The notes: generated by a model not told the origin, from the sequence alone. 64,000 bases of DNA from Sclerodactyla briareus (GCA_026419785.1 JAODTK010005668.1:1-64000); one strand, 5' to 3'. Positions 1-12,329 are shown, numbered from the stretch's first letter. Translations and numbers: made by a program.

Positions 1-139
1 AGAGAGGAGATGATTGATGTACTTTCAAAACCATATGGGAGTGTTTTTTTTTTTTCCCCGGGGGCTTGCGCTATTGACAGTTTATAGAATTATAAAAAAT
101 AAAGGGCACCCTTACATATTATGCATGCATATGCCCCAC

Positions 140-2424
140 CTCGGTGTTAACTCCGCAAGAATCCCGAAGAAGAAACAGGACGAGTTCTATCACATCTAGA
201 AAATCTAGTGAATACAATAAACAAAAAGAATTAATAATATGTGCGGTGATTTTAACGCGAAAATCGGCTAATCCAATCCCCCTCCATCCAACAACATATC
301 GGAAATATACCACAGGTATAACCAATACAAATGGCGAATGTAACAGATCTCTGTGCGAAACAATCTCCCTTATGTAATATTTCTCAAGCACAAAAACTTG
401 AGCATATCAACACTTTACGATAATTCATACCTAAACCACAGAATACTATCAGAAGTAAATTGGACTATATCATAGCCCCAGTAAACTTCAAATCTATTAA
501 CACCGACGCCTCGAGCATACAATGGCCTCATATCAAATACTGAACACAAAATCATTATAAGTAGTGGCAACTAAACAGAAAAAATTTATCCAGTCAATAA
601 GGATTAGAAGTAGTATTCAAGTATCTTAAAATCAAAACCAAATGACTCTAATAAAGTGTAAACAAGGCTCTGAATGAAGCAAATTTTTCAGAATCACCTC
701 GAGCTAACGGGATTTTAAACTCTTCATCAATTTGCCTAGAAAAATGGCCGAAAACATAAACCCAACCCACAGGAAAAGTTCGTTTCAAATGATATTGAAT
801 AACAGACCGCATGCCAAAAAACAAAAAGATCTCAGACTTCAAATCGAAAACTGTAAAGACTTTATACATAAGAAGAGAAGCTAAAAACTAAAAGGAATAA
901 AATAATCAAAAACAGCATACACTAGTCAAAGCGCACCATGAACCAAAAACTAATTGACGGAAGTACTCTGAAATTGAAACAGGAAGGAGACTCTCACCGC
1001 TCTTCAAAGCGAAAAAGTTAGTGCAGCAGAAGAGTAAGAAGGATCCAATTGTCAATTTAAATGATGATGAAAATAATTGGAGATACGGATGCAAAAATTA
1101 AGAAAATCAGCCAACATTTCGAAAACACTTCAATGTAAAAACCCAGAACCGAAACAAACGTGCTCCCAGGAAAAACGAACAACCATTTGAGGAAGGAATG
1201 ACAATTAAACCAAGCGGTTGCATCAATGAAAAAATAACTTAAAATCCCCAGGTGTGACCAAATCACGGCCGAAATCTTCAAATATGGCCCCCTGAACCCA
1301 TACATAAATACATAGCTGATGTACTGAATAACATAGCCGAACAACGGAGAATACCAATAGAAATTGACAAGGAATCTGACACAATTTCAAAAACGGAAAA
1401 ACGCACGGCCCCCAGACAAATTTTAAAAGACCGGTGATCTTGAATTTCAACCCTGAGGAAAATCCTCGCAATTGTATTACAAGGGAGACTCCGCCCCCTA
1501 ACTGATGAACATATACTTCCCGTCACCCAAACAGCCTAACCTCAGGTAGATGCCACGCAGAGCTCATGTTCGACTTTCAAAATTTTAGTGAAAAAAAAAA
1601 AAACCGTACACTTAAAAGGATCTAATCAACACTTCTATGGCTGGCATGAGCAAAGCGTTCGAAACGATCCAAAGAGGCACACAAATAAATGATTTGCAAC
1701 AGATCCCGAGACAACGGACGAACTCTATCTCATTTATTATTACTGAACGAGTTTCATACACAGTCAATTAGACGGCAACTAGGGAACTTCCTTTCAGCAG
1801 AACATCGGGTCCCCCCAGGGTGACAGTGCGTGTGCATTATTCTTTATAACATACCTGGCCAACTATTTGAAATCGGATGAAAATGATATTGATGCAGTTA
1901 TCCAACCATCTCAGTTAGTGATCCTGAGTACAGCGCAAATAGTAATACCGACAAATTCTTCACCGTGGACCAACAATACGCTGATGATATCTCTTGTGTT
2001 GGGGTGCATGACTGGTGAAAATATATTGCAAGACATCGAAGAGCGGTGACTGAGAAAATGACAAGAAGAGAAATCTAAAATAAACAGCACAAAAACTAAG
2101 AAATTTCAATCACAAGAAATGGCAATGGAAGTTGGAAGAAATGTAAATATTAGGAAGTTGTTGGGAACCGAAGAAGGAATTAAACAGAAGGCATTGGTAA
2201 CCAACAACGCTTTCACCACTCTATCAACAATTTTCAAGAGCAGACGAGTAAGTACGAGCATCAAACTCCGGATTTTCGATTGCCCTTATACAGAGGTATT
2301 GTTCTGTATAATGCTGAACCTGTGGGGTGGGGTACAACCCCGAAGAAATCTTGACACAAATTGAACTTTCCAAAGAAAACTAATCCGCAATGTTCTAAGC
2401 ATCAGATGGACCAATAGGGTTGCG
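140..2424 (+). mobile_element. LINE (non-LTR retrotransposon), 5' part: endonuclease and reverse transcriptase
   Basis: Plus-strand translation gives pieces of an apurinic-type endonuclease (about 235-560; words such as NPIPLHPTTYRKYT and SKLDYIIAPVNF, typical of the DYI region) and then a reverse transcriptase (about 1640-2424). The RT shows a SKAFETIQRGT palm entry, a GSPQGDSA-like turn near 1808, the catalytic YADD at 1977-1988, and a thumb with KLRIFDC and FQRKLIRNVLSIRW. The frame changes many times by single bases, so no intact ORF remains; part of this may be assembly noise. The first ~135 bases upstream are AT-rich with a T/C homopolymer and no clear 5' UTR. The coding stretch stops abruptly at the TTAA at 2425, where a DNA transposon begins, and resumes near 7888. 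The clade is unresolved; the C-terminal layout excludes a simple L1 assignment. Confidence 0.8.
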
Positions 2425-2932
2425 TTAAGGCTACGTTCACACTTGTCCGGAACGGCAAACGGCGACGGCAACGGCAAAAAAATCCACACACTGTATAAAG
2501 TATTTGACTGTTCACACTAGTACGGCGACGGCATCCGGCAATCAGGCGGAACAAATGATTGCCGCATCCGGGCCGAAAATGGCAAAACCCACTTTCGGAG
2601 CGTTCATTGCGTTCGCGGATGCTTGGGTTATATAAAAACTTCGGCAACCAGTGCGCAGTTCAAATGAGGAATATGGGCATGAAAATAAGATAATAAATTC
2701 GAATTAGCTTTAGTTTGTCATCGAATTTGGTTTCCTCTTATTCGTGGTAATAAAAAGTGGATTGTATAATTGATCCTGCATGCGTATTATCGAAAGCCTG
2801 GGCATTTAGACGGAAGGAAAAGCGTGCAAGAGTCTTCCGGAGATTCGACGCGATTGTTACCACAGGCCTGTTGTCTAATATAAGGTCTTAGGCTTCAATT
2901 AGCATAGGCCCTAGTCAAGTAGGTGAGTGACG

Positions 2933-3715
2933 AGATCCTGCGGTATTGGTAGAGTATTTTAATTTCCATTCTACAACCCCAAGCCATCCGGGATTGTCAA
3001 AATACAGGATTGATTGGCTAATTCCAATTACGTAGAGGACTATTATTTTTGCAATAACAAGGCAGGCTGTTTCAGGAGTAACACAACCAATCGAATACAT
3101 GCTCGATTTGCTGCGTTTTAAGTGAAACGCAAGTACTTTTTGCAGCGAATGTAAGTGCGGAGCCTTTGGAAGTTTATGTTTACACGCGCATATTCCGGCT
3201 TTTCAGTATACGCCGCTCGTCAGAGGGCGTACTGCCCTAGAATACAAACGATGCGAAACGACGGCGTCGCTCGTGCATTGGAGAACGCCATGTTCAACAC
3301 GCGAAGACAAGACCCTCCGGTTGGCACGCGTTTTTGTATTGCGTCTCCGTGGGAATACGCACCAGCACGCACTGCCTAATCTTTTGTGTATAGGACGCAA
3401 TGCAATTTACGTCGATGAACCAACGCACTAGTTACCCTAGTGCTTATTTACGTTTAGAGATACAAAGATATAGATTCTGGAGCTATAGATATCTCTAATC
3501 GTTTGGATATAATTCTTTGATTTTGGGGTTGTAGAATTGGAATAATCTACAGCAGGTCGACTTTTACAGTTTCATAAACAGTCTCGATTTGAATTTAGCT
3601 TAATAACGAACTCGGCTTCGTCCTCGTCCGTTATTTACCTAATTGCAGGTCTCGTCGACTGTTTTCACCAGAAAAGTCTCCCCAGTTGCAGTTTATAATC
3701 CCTTAAATTCTACCT
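2933..3715 (+). repeat. ~0.7 kb dispersed repeat, copy 1
   Basis: One of three copies (with 4118-4835 and 8285-8970). Shared blocks in order: TTCTACAACCCC-AGCCATCC, a CAGCTGTTTCAG-like block, TTTACACGCGCA, a GTATTGCGTCTCCGTG block, an ATATAGATATCTC near-palindrome, GGGGTTGTAGAATTGGAATA, CTACAGCAGGTCGACTTTTAC and TCTCCCAGTTGCAGTTTA. The first block is the inverse of the GGGGTTGTAGAA block ~570 bp downstream, a possible terminal inverted repeat of an inner unit. There is no coding potential. Confidence 0.7.
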
Positions 3716-4117
3716 ATTGTCGTAAGTATTAACCCCCCTGCAGGCCCACAATCGGGTACCACAGCTGGTCACGTTTGACCTCACAATATATGTTTTGAAA
3801 GGCCGGAGGACTGACAAAACCTTTGACAAATAAGGCCTATTTTGGGATTTGTTCTCCCTCGCCGCCCATACCCAAGTAGCCAAGGCTAGGTTTAGAGATC
3901 TAATTTGAAACTAATTAGGAAATATTATGATATACATGGTCGTAGGCAGAACAATTTGTTCCGGTCAGTCATTTTTCTTCTCCCCCTTGCAAAAACGTAA
4001 TTCACCTATTACAAAATATATCCCCCAAAATTGGGACCCACTCTCGAAGTGAAATTAGGCATACAGATTCGTGTCCATCCAACCCTATTCCAACGTGTCC
4101 CCATATTTTTCTACAAC

Positions 4118-4835
4118 CCCCAGCCATCCCTTATTGGCAAATCAGGATTCTGATTGCTAATCCCATCACGTAGCGACTAATTATTTTTTTGCAATACCAG
4201 TCAGCTGTTTCAGAGGTAACACACAATCGAAACTTGCTCGGATTTGGTGCGTTTTGAAGTAAACGCATTCTTTTGGAACGCGAAGTAAGGTTGCGTGAAC
4301 CTTTGGAAGTTTATGTTTACACGCGCAAATCGGCGTTCATATACACGCCTCTTTCGGGCGTACTGCCTCAACGTAATACAAACGAGCGAAACGAGGCGTC
4401 GCTCTTTGCATTGAGAACGCCATGTTCACGATCACACGCGCAGAACCCTCCGGTTTTGCACGCGTGGTTTGTATCGCATCTCCGTGGAAATATGCACAGC
4501 ACGCACTGCTTATCTTTTGTGGTATGGTACCAATAGCAATTTACTTTCGAATTGAACCAACGCACGTAGTTTACCCTAGCTGCTTATTTTACTGTTTAGA
4601 GATACAAATATCTAATCAGAGATATAGATATCTCTATCGTTTGGATAATTCGTGATTTGCGGGTTGTAGAATAGGAATACCCTACAGCAGGTCGACTTTT
4701 ACGGATTCATAAACGTCTCGACTCCTGAAATTTAGCTTAATACACTCGCTCGCCTCGTCCGTTATTTAACCTAAAATTCATAGTCTGACTGTTTATTCCC
4801 AGTAGAAATCCTCCCAGTGTGCAGTTTATCCCTTA
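4118..4835 (+). repeat. ~0.7 kb dispersed repeat, copy 2
   Basis: Second copy, about 1.2 kb after the first in the same orientation and inside the same transposon. It keeps the CTACAACCCC-CAGCCATCC start, the TTTACACGCGCAAAT block, AGAGATATAGATATCTCT (an interrupted palindrome near 4618), GGGTTGTAGAATAGGAATA, and the CTCCCAGTGTGCAGTTTATC end. Many single-base indels separate it from copy 1. Confidence 0.7.
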
Positions 4836-5689
4836 ATTATTGGAACGCACGCATCAGATATGTTTTTTGATCGATTCATTTCAAACAAGGACGCACATGG
4901 CGCGTCGCGAAAAGTTTGTTCTTCGTTATATAAGCCAGTGGCTGCATGCGACTGCTATGCGCACACGTCGAGGAAAGACCGCGCTGTCTGCGCAATTCAT
5001 TTTTCCGTGCAATATCATTAACAGATTAAAGAGGTTGGCACATTTTTTTCGAATGTCCTGTCCACTGGTCATTTCCGTTTGATTTCGCCAGGCCTATTCC
5101 AGGGGGGGGGGGGGGCTTTGAGGGCGCGCACCCTCGGTAATAGATCGGGCCGAAAAAAAGGGAAAGGGGGAGAAAAAAGGGGAGGAGGAAAAAGAAAAAA
5201 AGAAGGAGGGCGAGGAGAGAGAAAAGAAGGAAAGGAAGAAAGGAGAAAAGGAGAAATGGGAAGAGGAATCGAGAGGGGCTTAGGAGGGTGTGGTAAAAAA
5301 TAGAGAGGAACCAAACTGGAAAGTATGGTGCGTAGGCTAGTGAGTCAGATACGCAAATAAACCGGGTCGGAGAGAATGTTCCCACGATTTTAGTACTACC
5401 CCCCCCCCCTCGCTGGTCCAATCATGTTACAAAAAACACAAAAAACATCAATCAGCTTCCGGTATCTCAGATATAAAACTATTTGATTGAGGCAGGAAGT
5501 CCCCCTCCCCTCCCCCACCCACCCTCACCCACTACAGCTATCAGAGGAAACAGTCATGGGGTTAATGAGATTTCGGTGGATCCGGCCACATCTCGCTATA
5601 AGGCATGAGTGAACTCACTTCGACATAATTATCTGGGACATCCTTTGTCGAAAGATGACATATCTGCTCTAATGGCAGCCCGCCGAGCT

Positions 5690-5726
<37 letters not shown>

Positions 5727-6862
5727 GAATCAGCCTGAAATAGAACAACGTTACACCCGTTTACCCCACTCGAAACCCATCTACTACTGTACTATTGTTA
5801 CTACTGTAAGCCCCAGCCCTAAATATAACTCAAAATACGATCAGATCAGCCGACAATGGTGCCCGCTTAAAGCCCACGTCATACATAGTAATACCCCCTG
5901 CCCCGCTAGGCGAAGAAATGGGAAAGAAATAATATCAGGGTGAGCTAAAGGGGAATGTTTTACTAAATAGCTACTGAGTGCCCACAAAAAATGGTGGGTC
6001 ATTCGTAAACTTTAATGGAATATAGGCAATTTTTTAGATTTGCGTAATTTAATCTGGATAATATGACAAGCCATAGCGCGCCATACAAAACTAAGGCTGT
6101 GAAAAATCAGGGAAGATGGGAGGTGCCTTTTCGTAACATCTTAGGAGGGCCTCAATATCCCGAATTTGTCTTTGTACAATTACTTACTAACTGATGTGTC
6201 TCTCCTCCGCCTCAGATATTAAATCAACGACCATATGAGATACTTTTAGCCCAGGCGTCGCCAGAATGGGGACAGGGGAACCGTGCCCGCTCCTCGAAAA
6301 CCATGGTTTTGGTAGCTCCCTCAATGGAAAGAAGAAATTAGAGAAGAAAAATACATATGAAAACGTCAGAAATGCGAGTGTGGTGTAGCTAGGGTGTATG
6401 GTGAGGTTGCGAGTTGAGATAGTAGTTGAAAGTTTATTCCCCCCCCCCCGAAAAAAATTATGCAGAAGTGATGTAAGCAATGCAAATGTATTTTTCGCTC
6501 CGGTTCACATGGGTTTTTTCCGGTTCACTTTTCCTCTCGTTTTTCACTCAACTCTTTTTCCTTCCCCTCAGCCCTCCATCCCTTCTTTCCTTCCCCTTTC
6601 CGTCTTCTCTCCTGTTCTTTCATCTTCCTTTGTTAACCGGGGGAGGGGCAAACGATTCGTCGCCAAGAATACCTAGTTCCTGCACGTTTTCTAACAGGTG
6701 TGGCTCAGCATCTGCATGCACACGAATGTTTTGCCCGGATGCGGCAATAATTTTAGCGTCATATGGAACAGTGATACCGGATAACCGTTGCCGTCGCCGT
6801 TTTGCCGTCGCCTTGCCGTTCCGTCGCCGTTGCCCGTTGCCGACAAGTGTGACGTAGCTTAA

Positions 6863-7887
6863 TTAGATTGCACGACGGCGACGGCAACGGTACAACAAAC
6901 GTAATGTTTTTCACGTTTAACGTAAGAACCCTTAGACCACGTCGCCGTCCTGCAGTAAGGACGCTTTAGATTTATATACGACGTGCCAATTTGCCAGCCA
7001 GCCAGTTGCGTGATGTAGATGCCCGCGTTTCACGATTGCGCGGTTCGAGTATTGACCGTAAATTCCCGAATTCCATTGTTTAGCCCTGTTGAATGATGCC
7101 CGTGGGGCGCGCATTGTTTCACGTCACGTCGATCGGAGGGACAACGTGAAAACCCTGGAGCTATTATATTAACTGGGGGGGAACATCAGAGCGCGTATTG
7201 TGTGCCCTGTCCAAAATTCAGTCAGAGAACACAAACTCGAAGTGAGGCGGGACCCTATTGTGTGTAACTCGTAAAACACAGTCGGTTTGTTCACTTCTTT
7301 TATCCGCGAATTCCTCGACCAGGACCCCGAAAATACCGTCGTTTTGCTCCTGAGTAAAGATGGTATATCATAGTGCAAGATTCTGCAACAACTTCAATGA
7401 GTGGTACCCTATTCAGAAAACGCGGGAAATCAGACGATCATTACGGAAGCAACAGAAGAAACAACAGATGAATTCGGGGAATTAACGAATCGATTGCGTC
7501 TGGCAGTTCCCCATATAGGCGTTCACCAACTTCTGACATCACGGCGTGAACTAGAGCTTCATAATGTGAAGCTCGAATAAAGGAGGCTGTCAAAAAGGAC
7601 ATATTCCAATCTTCTAACGAAATGCGAAACCATTCGCCGACCGAATCACAGGTCTCTATAGCTCTACTATAATTTAGGGCGCTGTGCCTAGAACAGGTTA
7701 GTAACAGTGTTCAACACACTGACTTCGGTTTTGCATAGGAGCTTCAGTACGAAATGTCCGGGGATTGCGGTGAAAAGTGATGTGACTCCGTCGTGGACGA
7801 CGTTGTACGGCAGTGGGTGAGGGTGTCGCATGCGCAGCGCAGTAGGTTTCATTGCGTCATACGTTGCCGTTGCCGTGTGGAATCTAA
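6863..7887. mobile_element. Second TIR element abutting the TTAA transposon
   Basis: The left end reads TTAGATTGCACGACGGCGAC and the right end (7867-7887) is its reverse complement with a few changes (CCGTTGCCGTGTGGAATCTAA); the CACGACGGC-GACGGCAACGG block matches ACGTTGCCGTTGCCGTGTG near 7861. The ends resemble the CGGCGACGGCAACGG subterminal motif of the neighbouring element, suggesting related families. The left end touches the neighbour's TTAA and the right end is followed by resumed LINE sequence. The ~1 kb interior has no protein I recognise, so it is probably a MITE-like non-autonomous copy. Confidence 0.6.
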
Positions 7888-8235
7888 AGATCCCTAATAA
7901 CAATTGGATACCACAACGATGAACTGTACGAGTGACCATATGTAAGGTCCCTGGTCTTAGTAGTAGCAAATAGACGTTTCAGATTTTTCGGTCACGTCGC
8001 GAGGACTCCCAAGAGGAAGCTCCAGCGAAGATTGCTCTGAGAGAAGAATTGAGACATAGGCAAGCAGTTGGGAGACCTGTGACTACTCGGCGGAAAAAAT
8101 CAAATCGCAATTCAGGGACATCAACATAACAGTTTGAGGAAGCATAAACCTTGTGCAAGATCATGATACGTGGCAGAGATTGTCACTGAGCATGTCGGAT
8201 AGACAGACTCAACCTACTACTAAACAGTCAGTATC
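7888..8235 (+). mobile_element. LINE, 3' part (resumes after the inserted transposons)
   Basis: Directly after the right end of the second inserted element the plus strand again reads as LINE C-terminus: HNDELYER, then a shift to RRFRFFGHVARTPKRKLQ, an HRQAVGRPVTT block, and a final INLVQDHDTWQRL. This is the FGHV...GRP.TTW...W order common at the ends of LINE ORF2 proteins. Joining 2424 to 7888 restores an open reading frame across the former insertion site, so both pieces come from one LINE copy. There is no polyA; an AT-rich run follows at 8215-8265. Confidence 0.75.
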
Positions 8236-8284
8236 CTATATTAATACTTAATGTTCAAGTTGTCGTTCATTTTGGAATACACGC

Positions 8285-8970
8285 AGCTGGTCAGAGTCAC
8301 ACAACAATCGAAATACGTGCTCGATTGCGGGGGGTCATAAGAACGCAAGTACTTTTCAAACGGAAATGCGCGGTTGCGTGAACCTTTGAGAGTTTATTAT
8401 TACACGCGCAGATCCGTTCAGATTACGCGCGCTTCAAAGGCCGCACTGCCTCAACGGACTACAAACGGACGAAACGACGCGTCGCTCGTTGCAATGGTGA
8501 ACGCCCATGCTTCTACGCGCAGAACCTCCAGTTCGAAAGGCGTGGTTTGTATTGCGTCTCCGTGAAAGTACGCCCAGCACGCATGCAATATTTTGTGTAT
8601 ATGGTGAGCAATGCAATTCACTTCGAACGAACTAACGCAATAATTAGCCTAGCTGCCGATTCACGTCAAGATCCAAGATATAGATTAGAGATAATAGATA
8701 TCTCTAATCGGTTCGGGGTATTTGATTTTGGGGTTGTAGAATTGGAATAATCTACAGCAGGTCGACTTTTACTGTGTCCTAAACAGTCCTCGACTGCTGT
8801 ATTTAGCTATAAGATAACGCACTCGGCTGCTTCTCGTCCGTTGTTTACCTAATCATTGTCTCGACTGTTTTTCGCAGTAAAAGTCTCCCAGTTTGCAGTT
8901 TAATTTCTAATACATATAAATATTCCTTAAATAAACTGCAACTGGGAGTATTCCGTAAAAAACACGGAGT
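8285..8970 (+). repeat. ~0.7 kb dispersed repeat, copy 3, ending in a hairpin
   Basis: Third copy, just after the LINE 3' end, missing the first ~150 bp. After the usual CTCCCAGTTTGCAGTTTA end (about 8885-8902) a spacer of ~30 bp is followed by the inverse TAAACTGCAACTGGGAG (about 8933-8950), forming a hairpin not seen in the other copies. Confidence 0.65.
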
Positions 8971-9115
8971 AGGGTTGTATAACAATGTAAGAGCGCGAAG
9001 GAGCAAGAACCATATCAAACCTTTTTGAAACTCGCGCTCCGGAAGTTTCGACCTGAAAGTCACCTGAAACAGAGGCTAAAATTACCCTCTTTTTTTTCCT
9101 CTAATGGTGTCGGAT

Positions 9116-11145
9116 CAGGGGCGGCTCCAGGGTTTTACAATAGGGGGGGGGGCGAAACTTGATTATTGACCATCTAAGCGGAGCGCCACCATAGGTTGTC
9201 GCGAGCGTCCAGAAATTTTTTTTGGGCCGTCTGAAGCCCAGATGACAGGAGGTCGCCTCTCTGGGCCGTTTCATCGACACTGAAAATATCTTTAAGTTGG
9301 CTTATTTGTCCTGTCATTTTGTATTATGGGTATTTTCATTAAATTTTTCCATCACTTATGATGGAGAGGGATTTTCTCGACAGGCATCGATCCGCATAGC
9401 ATCAATAAACTGATAGCATACACACAAAATAACTCGATCGTGAACTGTAGGCCTTCAGTTACGTTCGCCTAGCGGCAAGGCGTAGACTGTCGAACTTTGT
9501 ACTGCCGATTTTTGTACTAAATAACCGCTGGAGTAATTATCAGACTGGGGTGGCGGAATGCTGTTTCCCCACCGCAAACTGATGAACGCCTCCCTCGGAG
9601 TCAAACGGCCTCAACGGTACCAGTAGATATATGCTTGTCATAATCGGGTCAAATGACAATTGACGAAAAACACAGTCACGCGTGCGAAGCGCGCGGAAAG
9701 TTTTGGGTTTTTTACTTACATAAGTGTTATACTCCACCACATTTTTTTTTCACAAGGGTTTGATTGGGGGAACGTGGCCCCCCATCTGCGAAGATTTGTT
9801 CGAATCCGACAAACTTGATTTTCGGTACAAGTAGATTCATGCGTGTCATATATAATCGGATCAAATGAAAATTGATGCCGACAACACAACCACGCGCGCG
9901 AAGCGCAGGAAAATTTTCGGGTTTTCGATTTACCTAAGTGTTGAGAACTATCACCACAACATTTTCATTTGGGGATTTGGGTGAACATGCCCCCCCCCCC
10001 CCACCCCCATCTACGAAGATTTGTTAGAATCTGCGAACTTCGTGTTTGGTACATTAAATTGATGCGTGGCATATAATCGGGTCAAATTCAAATTGACGAA
10101 GAAAACACAGGCACGCGCGCGAAGTGCGCGGAAATTGAAGGTCTGTTCGAATCCGACAAACTGATTTTCGGTACAAGTAGATTCATGCGTGTCATATATA
10201 ATCGGATCAAATGAAAATTGATGTAGAAAACACAACCGGACGCTCGTGAAATTTTTGAGTTTGTTATTAACCTAGGTGTTAAAAACTATCACCACAACAT
10301 TCTACTTTTTTCACAGGGAAACGTGGCCCCCCCCCCCCCATATTTGAAGATTTTATTCGAATCCGTCAAACTTGATTTTCGGTACAAGTAGATTCATGCG
10401 TGTCATATATAATCGGATCAAATGAAAATTGATGTAGAAAACATTACCACGCGCGCGAAGCGCGCGAAAATGTTTGGGTGTTTGATTTACCTAAGTGTTG
10501 AAGACTATCACCAAAACATTTTCATTTGGGGATTTGGGTGAACATGCCCCCCCCCCCATCTACGAAGATTTGTTAGAATCTGCGAACTTCGTGTTTGGTA
10601 CATTAAATTGATGCGTGGCATATAATCGGATCAAATGAAAATTGACGAAGAAAACACAGCCAGCGCGGTGACGCGCGAAGATTTTGGGTTTTTCATTTAC
10701 CTATAACTAGGATTTGATTGGGGGAACGTGGCCCCCCATCTGCGAAGATTGTTCGAATCCGCGAACTTGATTTTTGGTACATTAGATCCATGCGTGGGAT
10801 ATCACCGGATTAAATGAAAACTGACGAAGAAAACACAGGCACGCGCGCGAAGAGCGCGAAAAAATTGGGTTTTTCATTTACACAAGAGTTAAATACTATC
10901 ACCACAACATTTTTTATTTATTCCACTAGGATTTGATGGGGGAACGTCCCCCCCCCCCCATCTACGAAGATTTGTTCGAATCCGACAAACTTGATAGTAG
11001 TAGTAGTAACATATATAGACACCTCAGCCCACCCCTCCCATACGAAATAAGTGCGTTAAAACATCGTTCAAACGATTTTATTTTTTCGGCCCAAAACCCA
11101 TAGGGGGGCAACCGCCCCCCTTGACCCCCTGTGGCGCCGCCCCTG
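9116..11145. mobile_element. Non-autonomous hAT-like transposon filled with a tandem array
   Basis: The ends are inverted: CAGGGGCGGCTCCAGGGTTT at 9116 and, in reverse complement, CAGGGGCGGCGCCACAGGG ending at 11145. Immediate flanks are 8 bp near-duplicates, TGTCGGAT (9108-9115) and TTTCGGAT (11146-11153). An 8 bp duplication with CAGGGG ends is the hAT signature. No transposase is present. Most of the interior is a tandem array (listed separately). The left subterminal ACCATAGGTTGTCGCGAGCG block recurs near 40650. Confidence 0.75.
9540..10990 (+). repeat. ~225 bp tandem array inside the hAT-like element
   Basis: About seven units, some truncated, begin near 9560, 9789, 10013, 10137, 10343, 10564, 10743 and 10966. 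Each carries GAAGATTTGTTCGAATC, a TGCGTG-CATATAATCGGATC block, AAAACACAGCCACGCGCGCG, the near-palindrome CGCGCGAAGCGCGCG, TTACCTAAGTGTT and a polyC/CCCCCCATCT joint. Unit lengths vary from ~120 to ~230 bp. Confidence 0.8.
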
Positions 11146-11153
11146 TTTCGGAT

Positions 11154-12320
11154 ACTTAACAGAATGCTACAAACTGGTTTCAAATGCAACAGCATTGGAA
11201 ATATAAAGTTGTGTTCTTCCTGTTCCCCTATACATAAATATTTTGCTTACTTCGAGTTATCCCCCGTCATTTTTAACTTCTAAAAGGCATTTTGAGCTAA
11301 TTTACGTGTAACATCAACGAATTTACTGCTTCATTTTTTTTTTTTCTATTCATTCCTTCCGAAAACTCAAGAACCCTTCATCCGACTCTGATTAGGTTCA
11401 CGCATGGCAGTGAAACGTAAACAATCTCAGCTCTGTGGTATCGTAAAAAATTCGTCGTACCAGTGTAACGCAGGGTCACCTCTGTCATTTCAGCGTTGGG
11501 GAGCGAAAAAAAGGTGTATTATTTATTGGTGTGAACCCCATTATATGCTCTACACAGTGAGCACCCTGTAGGTATGAAGACTTAATTGAAACGTACTTTC
11601 AGAACAAGAAATTTCAAATTTCAGGACGGTCCGTCCAATATGATCATTTGAACCAACATCGCCATTTTCACGGAAAACTTATTAACCTATTCTGAAGATG
11701 AAAACTTTTCCCAGCATTTTCATTACTATTTTGTTAAGGTATGATAAAACTAGTGAAGGAAAATAATGCAGTTTACAAATGTGAGTCAGCTGAGCTGAAT
11801 TTTCTGTGTGGCGTGCATGGACCTTGGAGACTTGCGGTGGTCGGGCTGGCAAGTCAGTGGATCAGTGAAGTGGAAAATTGTTTCAATATGCGCTGCGCTC
11901 ATCATAATGTAAGGCTGCGCCTACCGGTTAGACAGGTTTTTTTTTTTTTTGTTTTTTTGCTTTTTGTAACTCAGTACACTTTGACTTTAGTTTTTATTAG
12001 GCAACAAAAATCAAGAAGTGGTCACGAGTATGTGCGTTCTTTAAGTCCTGGAGTATTAGAAAAAAAAAATTCGGTGATAGCTCATTATGCACTTCGAAAG
12101 TTGAACGACCTCAAAGGCCTGAACACCCATAGATACAACTAGTTTTTATTATACTGACCAATTATCATAGAAATTCAACTTATTCTTTAGAAGAATATGT
12201 GGATTTTACTGATTTAGTGCATATTCATCTTCTTTGATCCCAAGTCCCTCAACACTCCAGGGGTACCAAACAAATACGTTTTTCAACTTACCACGAACCG
12301 TATGAAGAAGTTAAATTACA
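11154..12320. other. Stretch without an identified gene
   Basis: Mostly unique-looking AT-rich DNA. A 133-codon plus-strand ORF (11741-12142) is open but resembles no family I know and includes a translated T run, so I do not call it a gene. A CATTTCAG acceptor-like site lies near 11490 without a supported exon. Confidence 0.5.
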
Positions 12321-12329
12321 CTATAGATT

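Larger units (their letters stand above)
2425..6862. mobile_element. TTAA-flanked DNA transposon with GGCTACGTTCACACTTG ends
   Basis: TTAA lies at 2425-2428 and 6859-6862. The sequence just inside the left copy (GGCTACGTTCACACTTGTCC) is matched in reverse complement at the right end, followed on both sides by CGGCGACGGCAACGG-type motifs. Inverted similarity reaches ~140-165 bp inward: the CCGCATCCGGGC near 2563 pairs with GCCCGGATGCGG near 6738. TTAA duplications are used by piggyBac and Kolobok superfamilies; I cannot decide between them. No transposase is recognisable, so it appears non-autonomous. It carries two copies of a ~0.7 kb repeat (2933-3715, 4118-4835), a polypurine stretch (5140-5290), a ~35 G run (about 5691-5725) and a polypyrimidine stretch (6530-6640). 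The rest (3716-4117, 4836-5140, 5291-6530) has no assignable gene. Confidence 0.75.

Noticed and set aside
5026-5421. 131-codon minus-strand ORF of Phe, Leu, Pro and Ser
   Set aside because: Translation of a polypurine tract with long homopolymers; low complexity only.
11741-12142. 133-codon plus-strand ORF
   Set aside because: No recognisable motif, no conserved neighbour or splice support, and it contains a translated T run.
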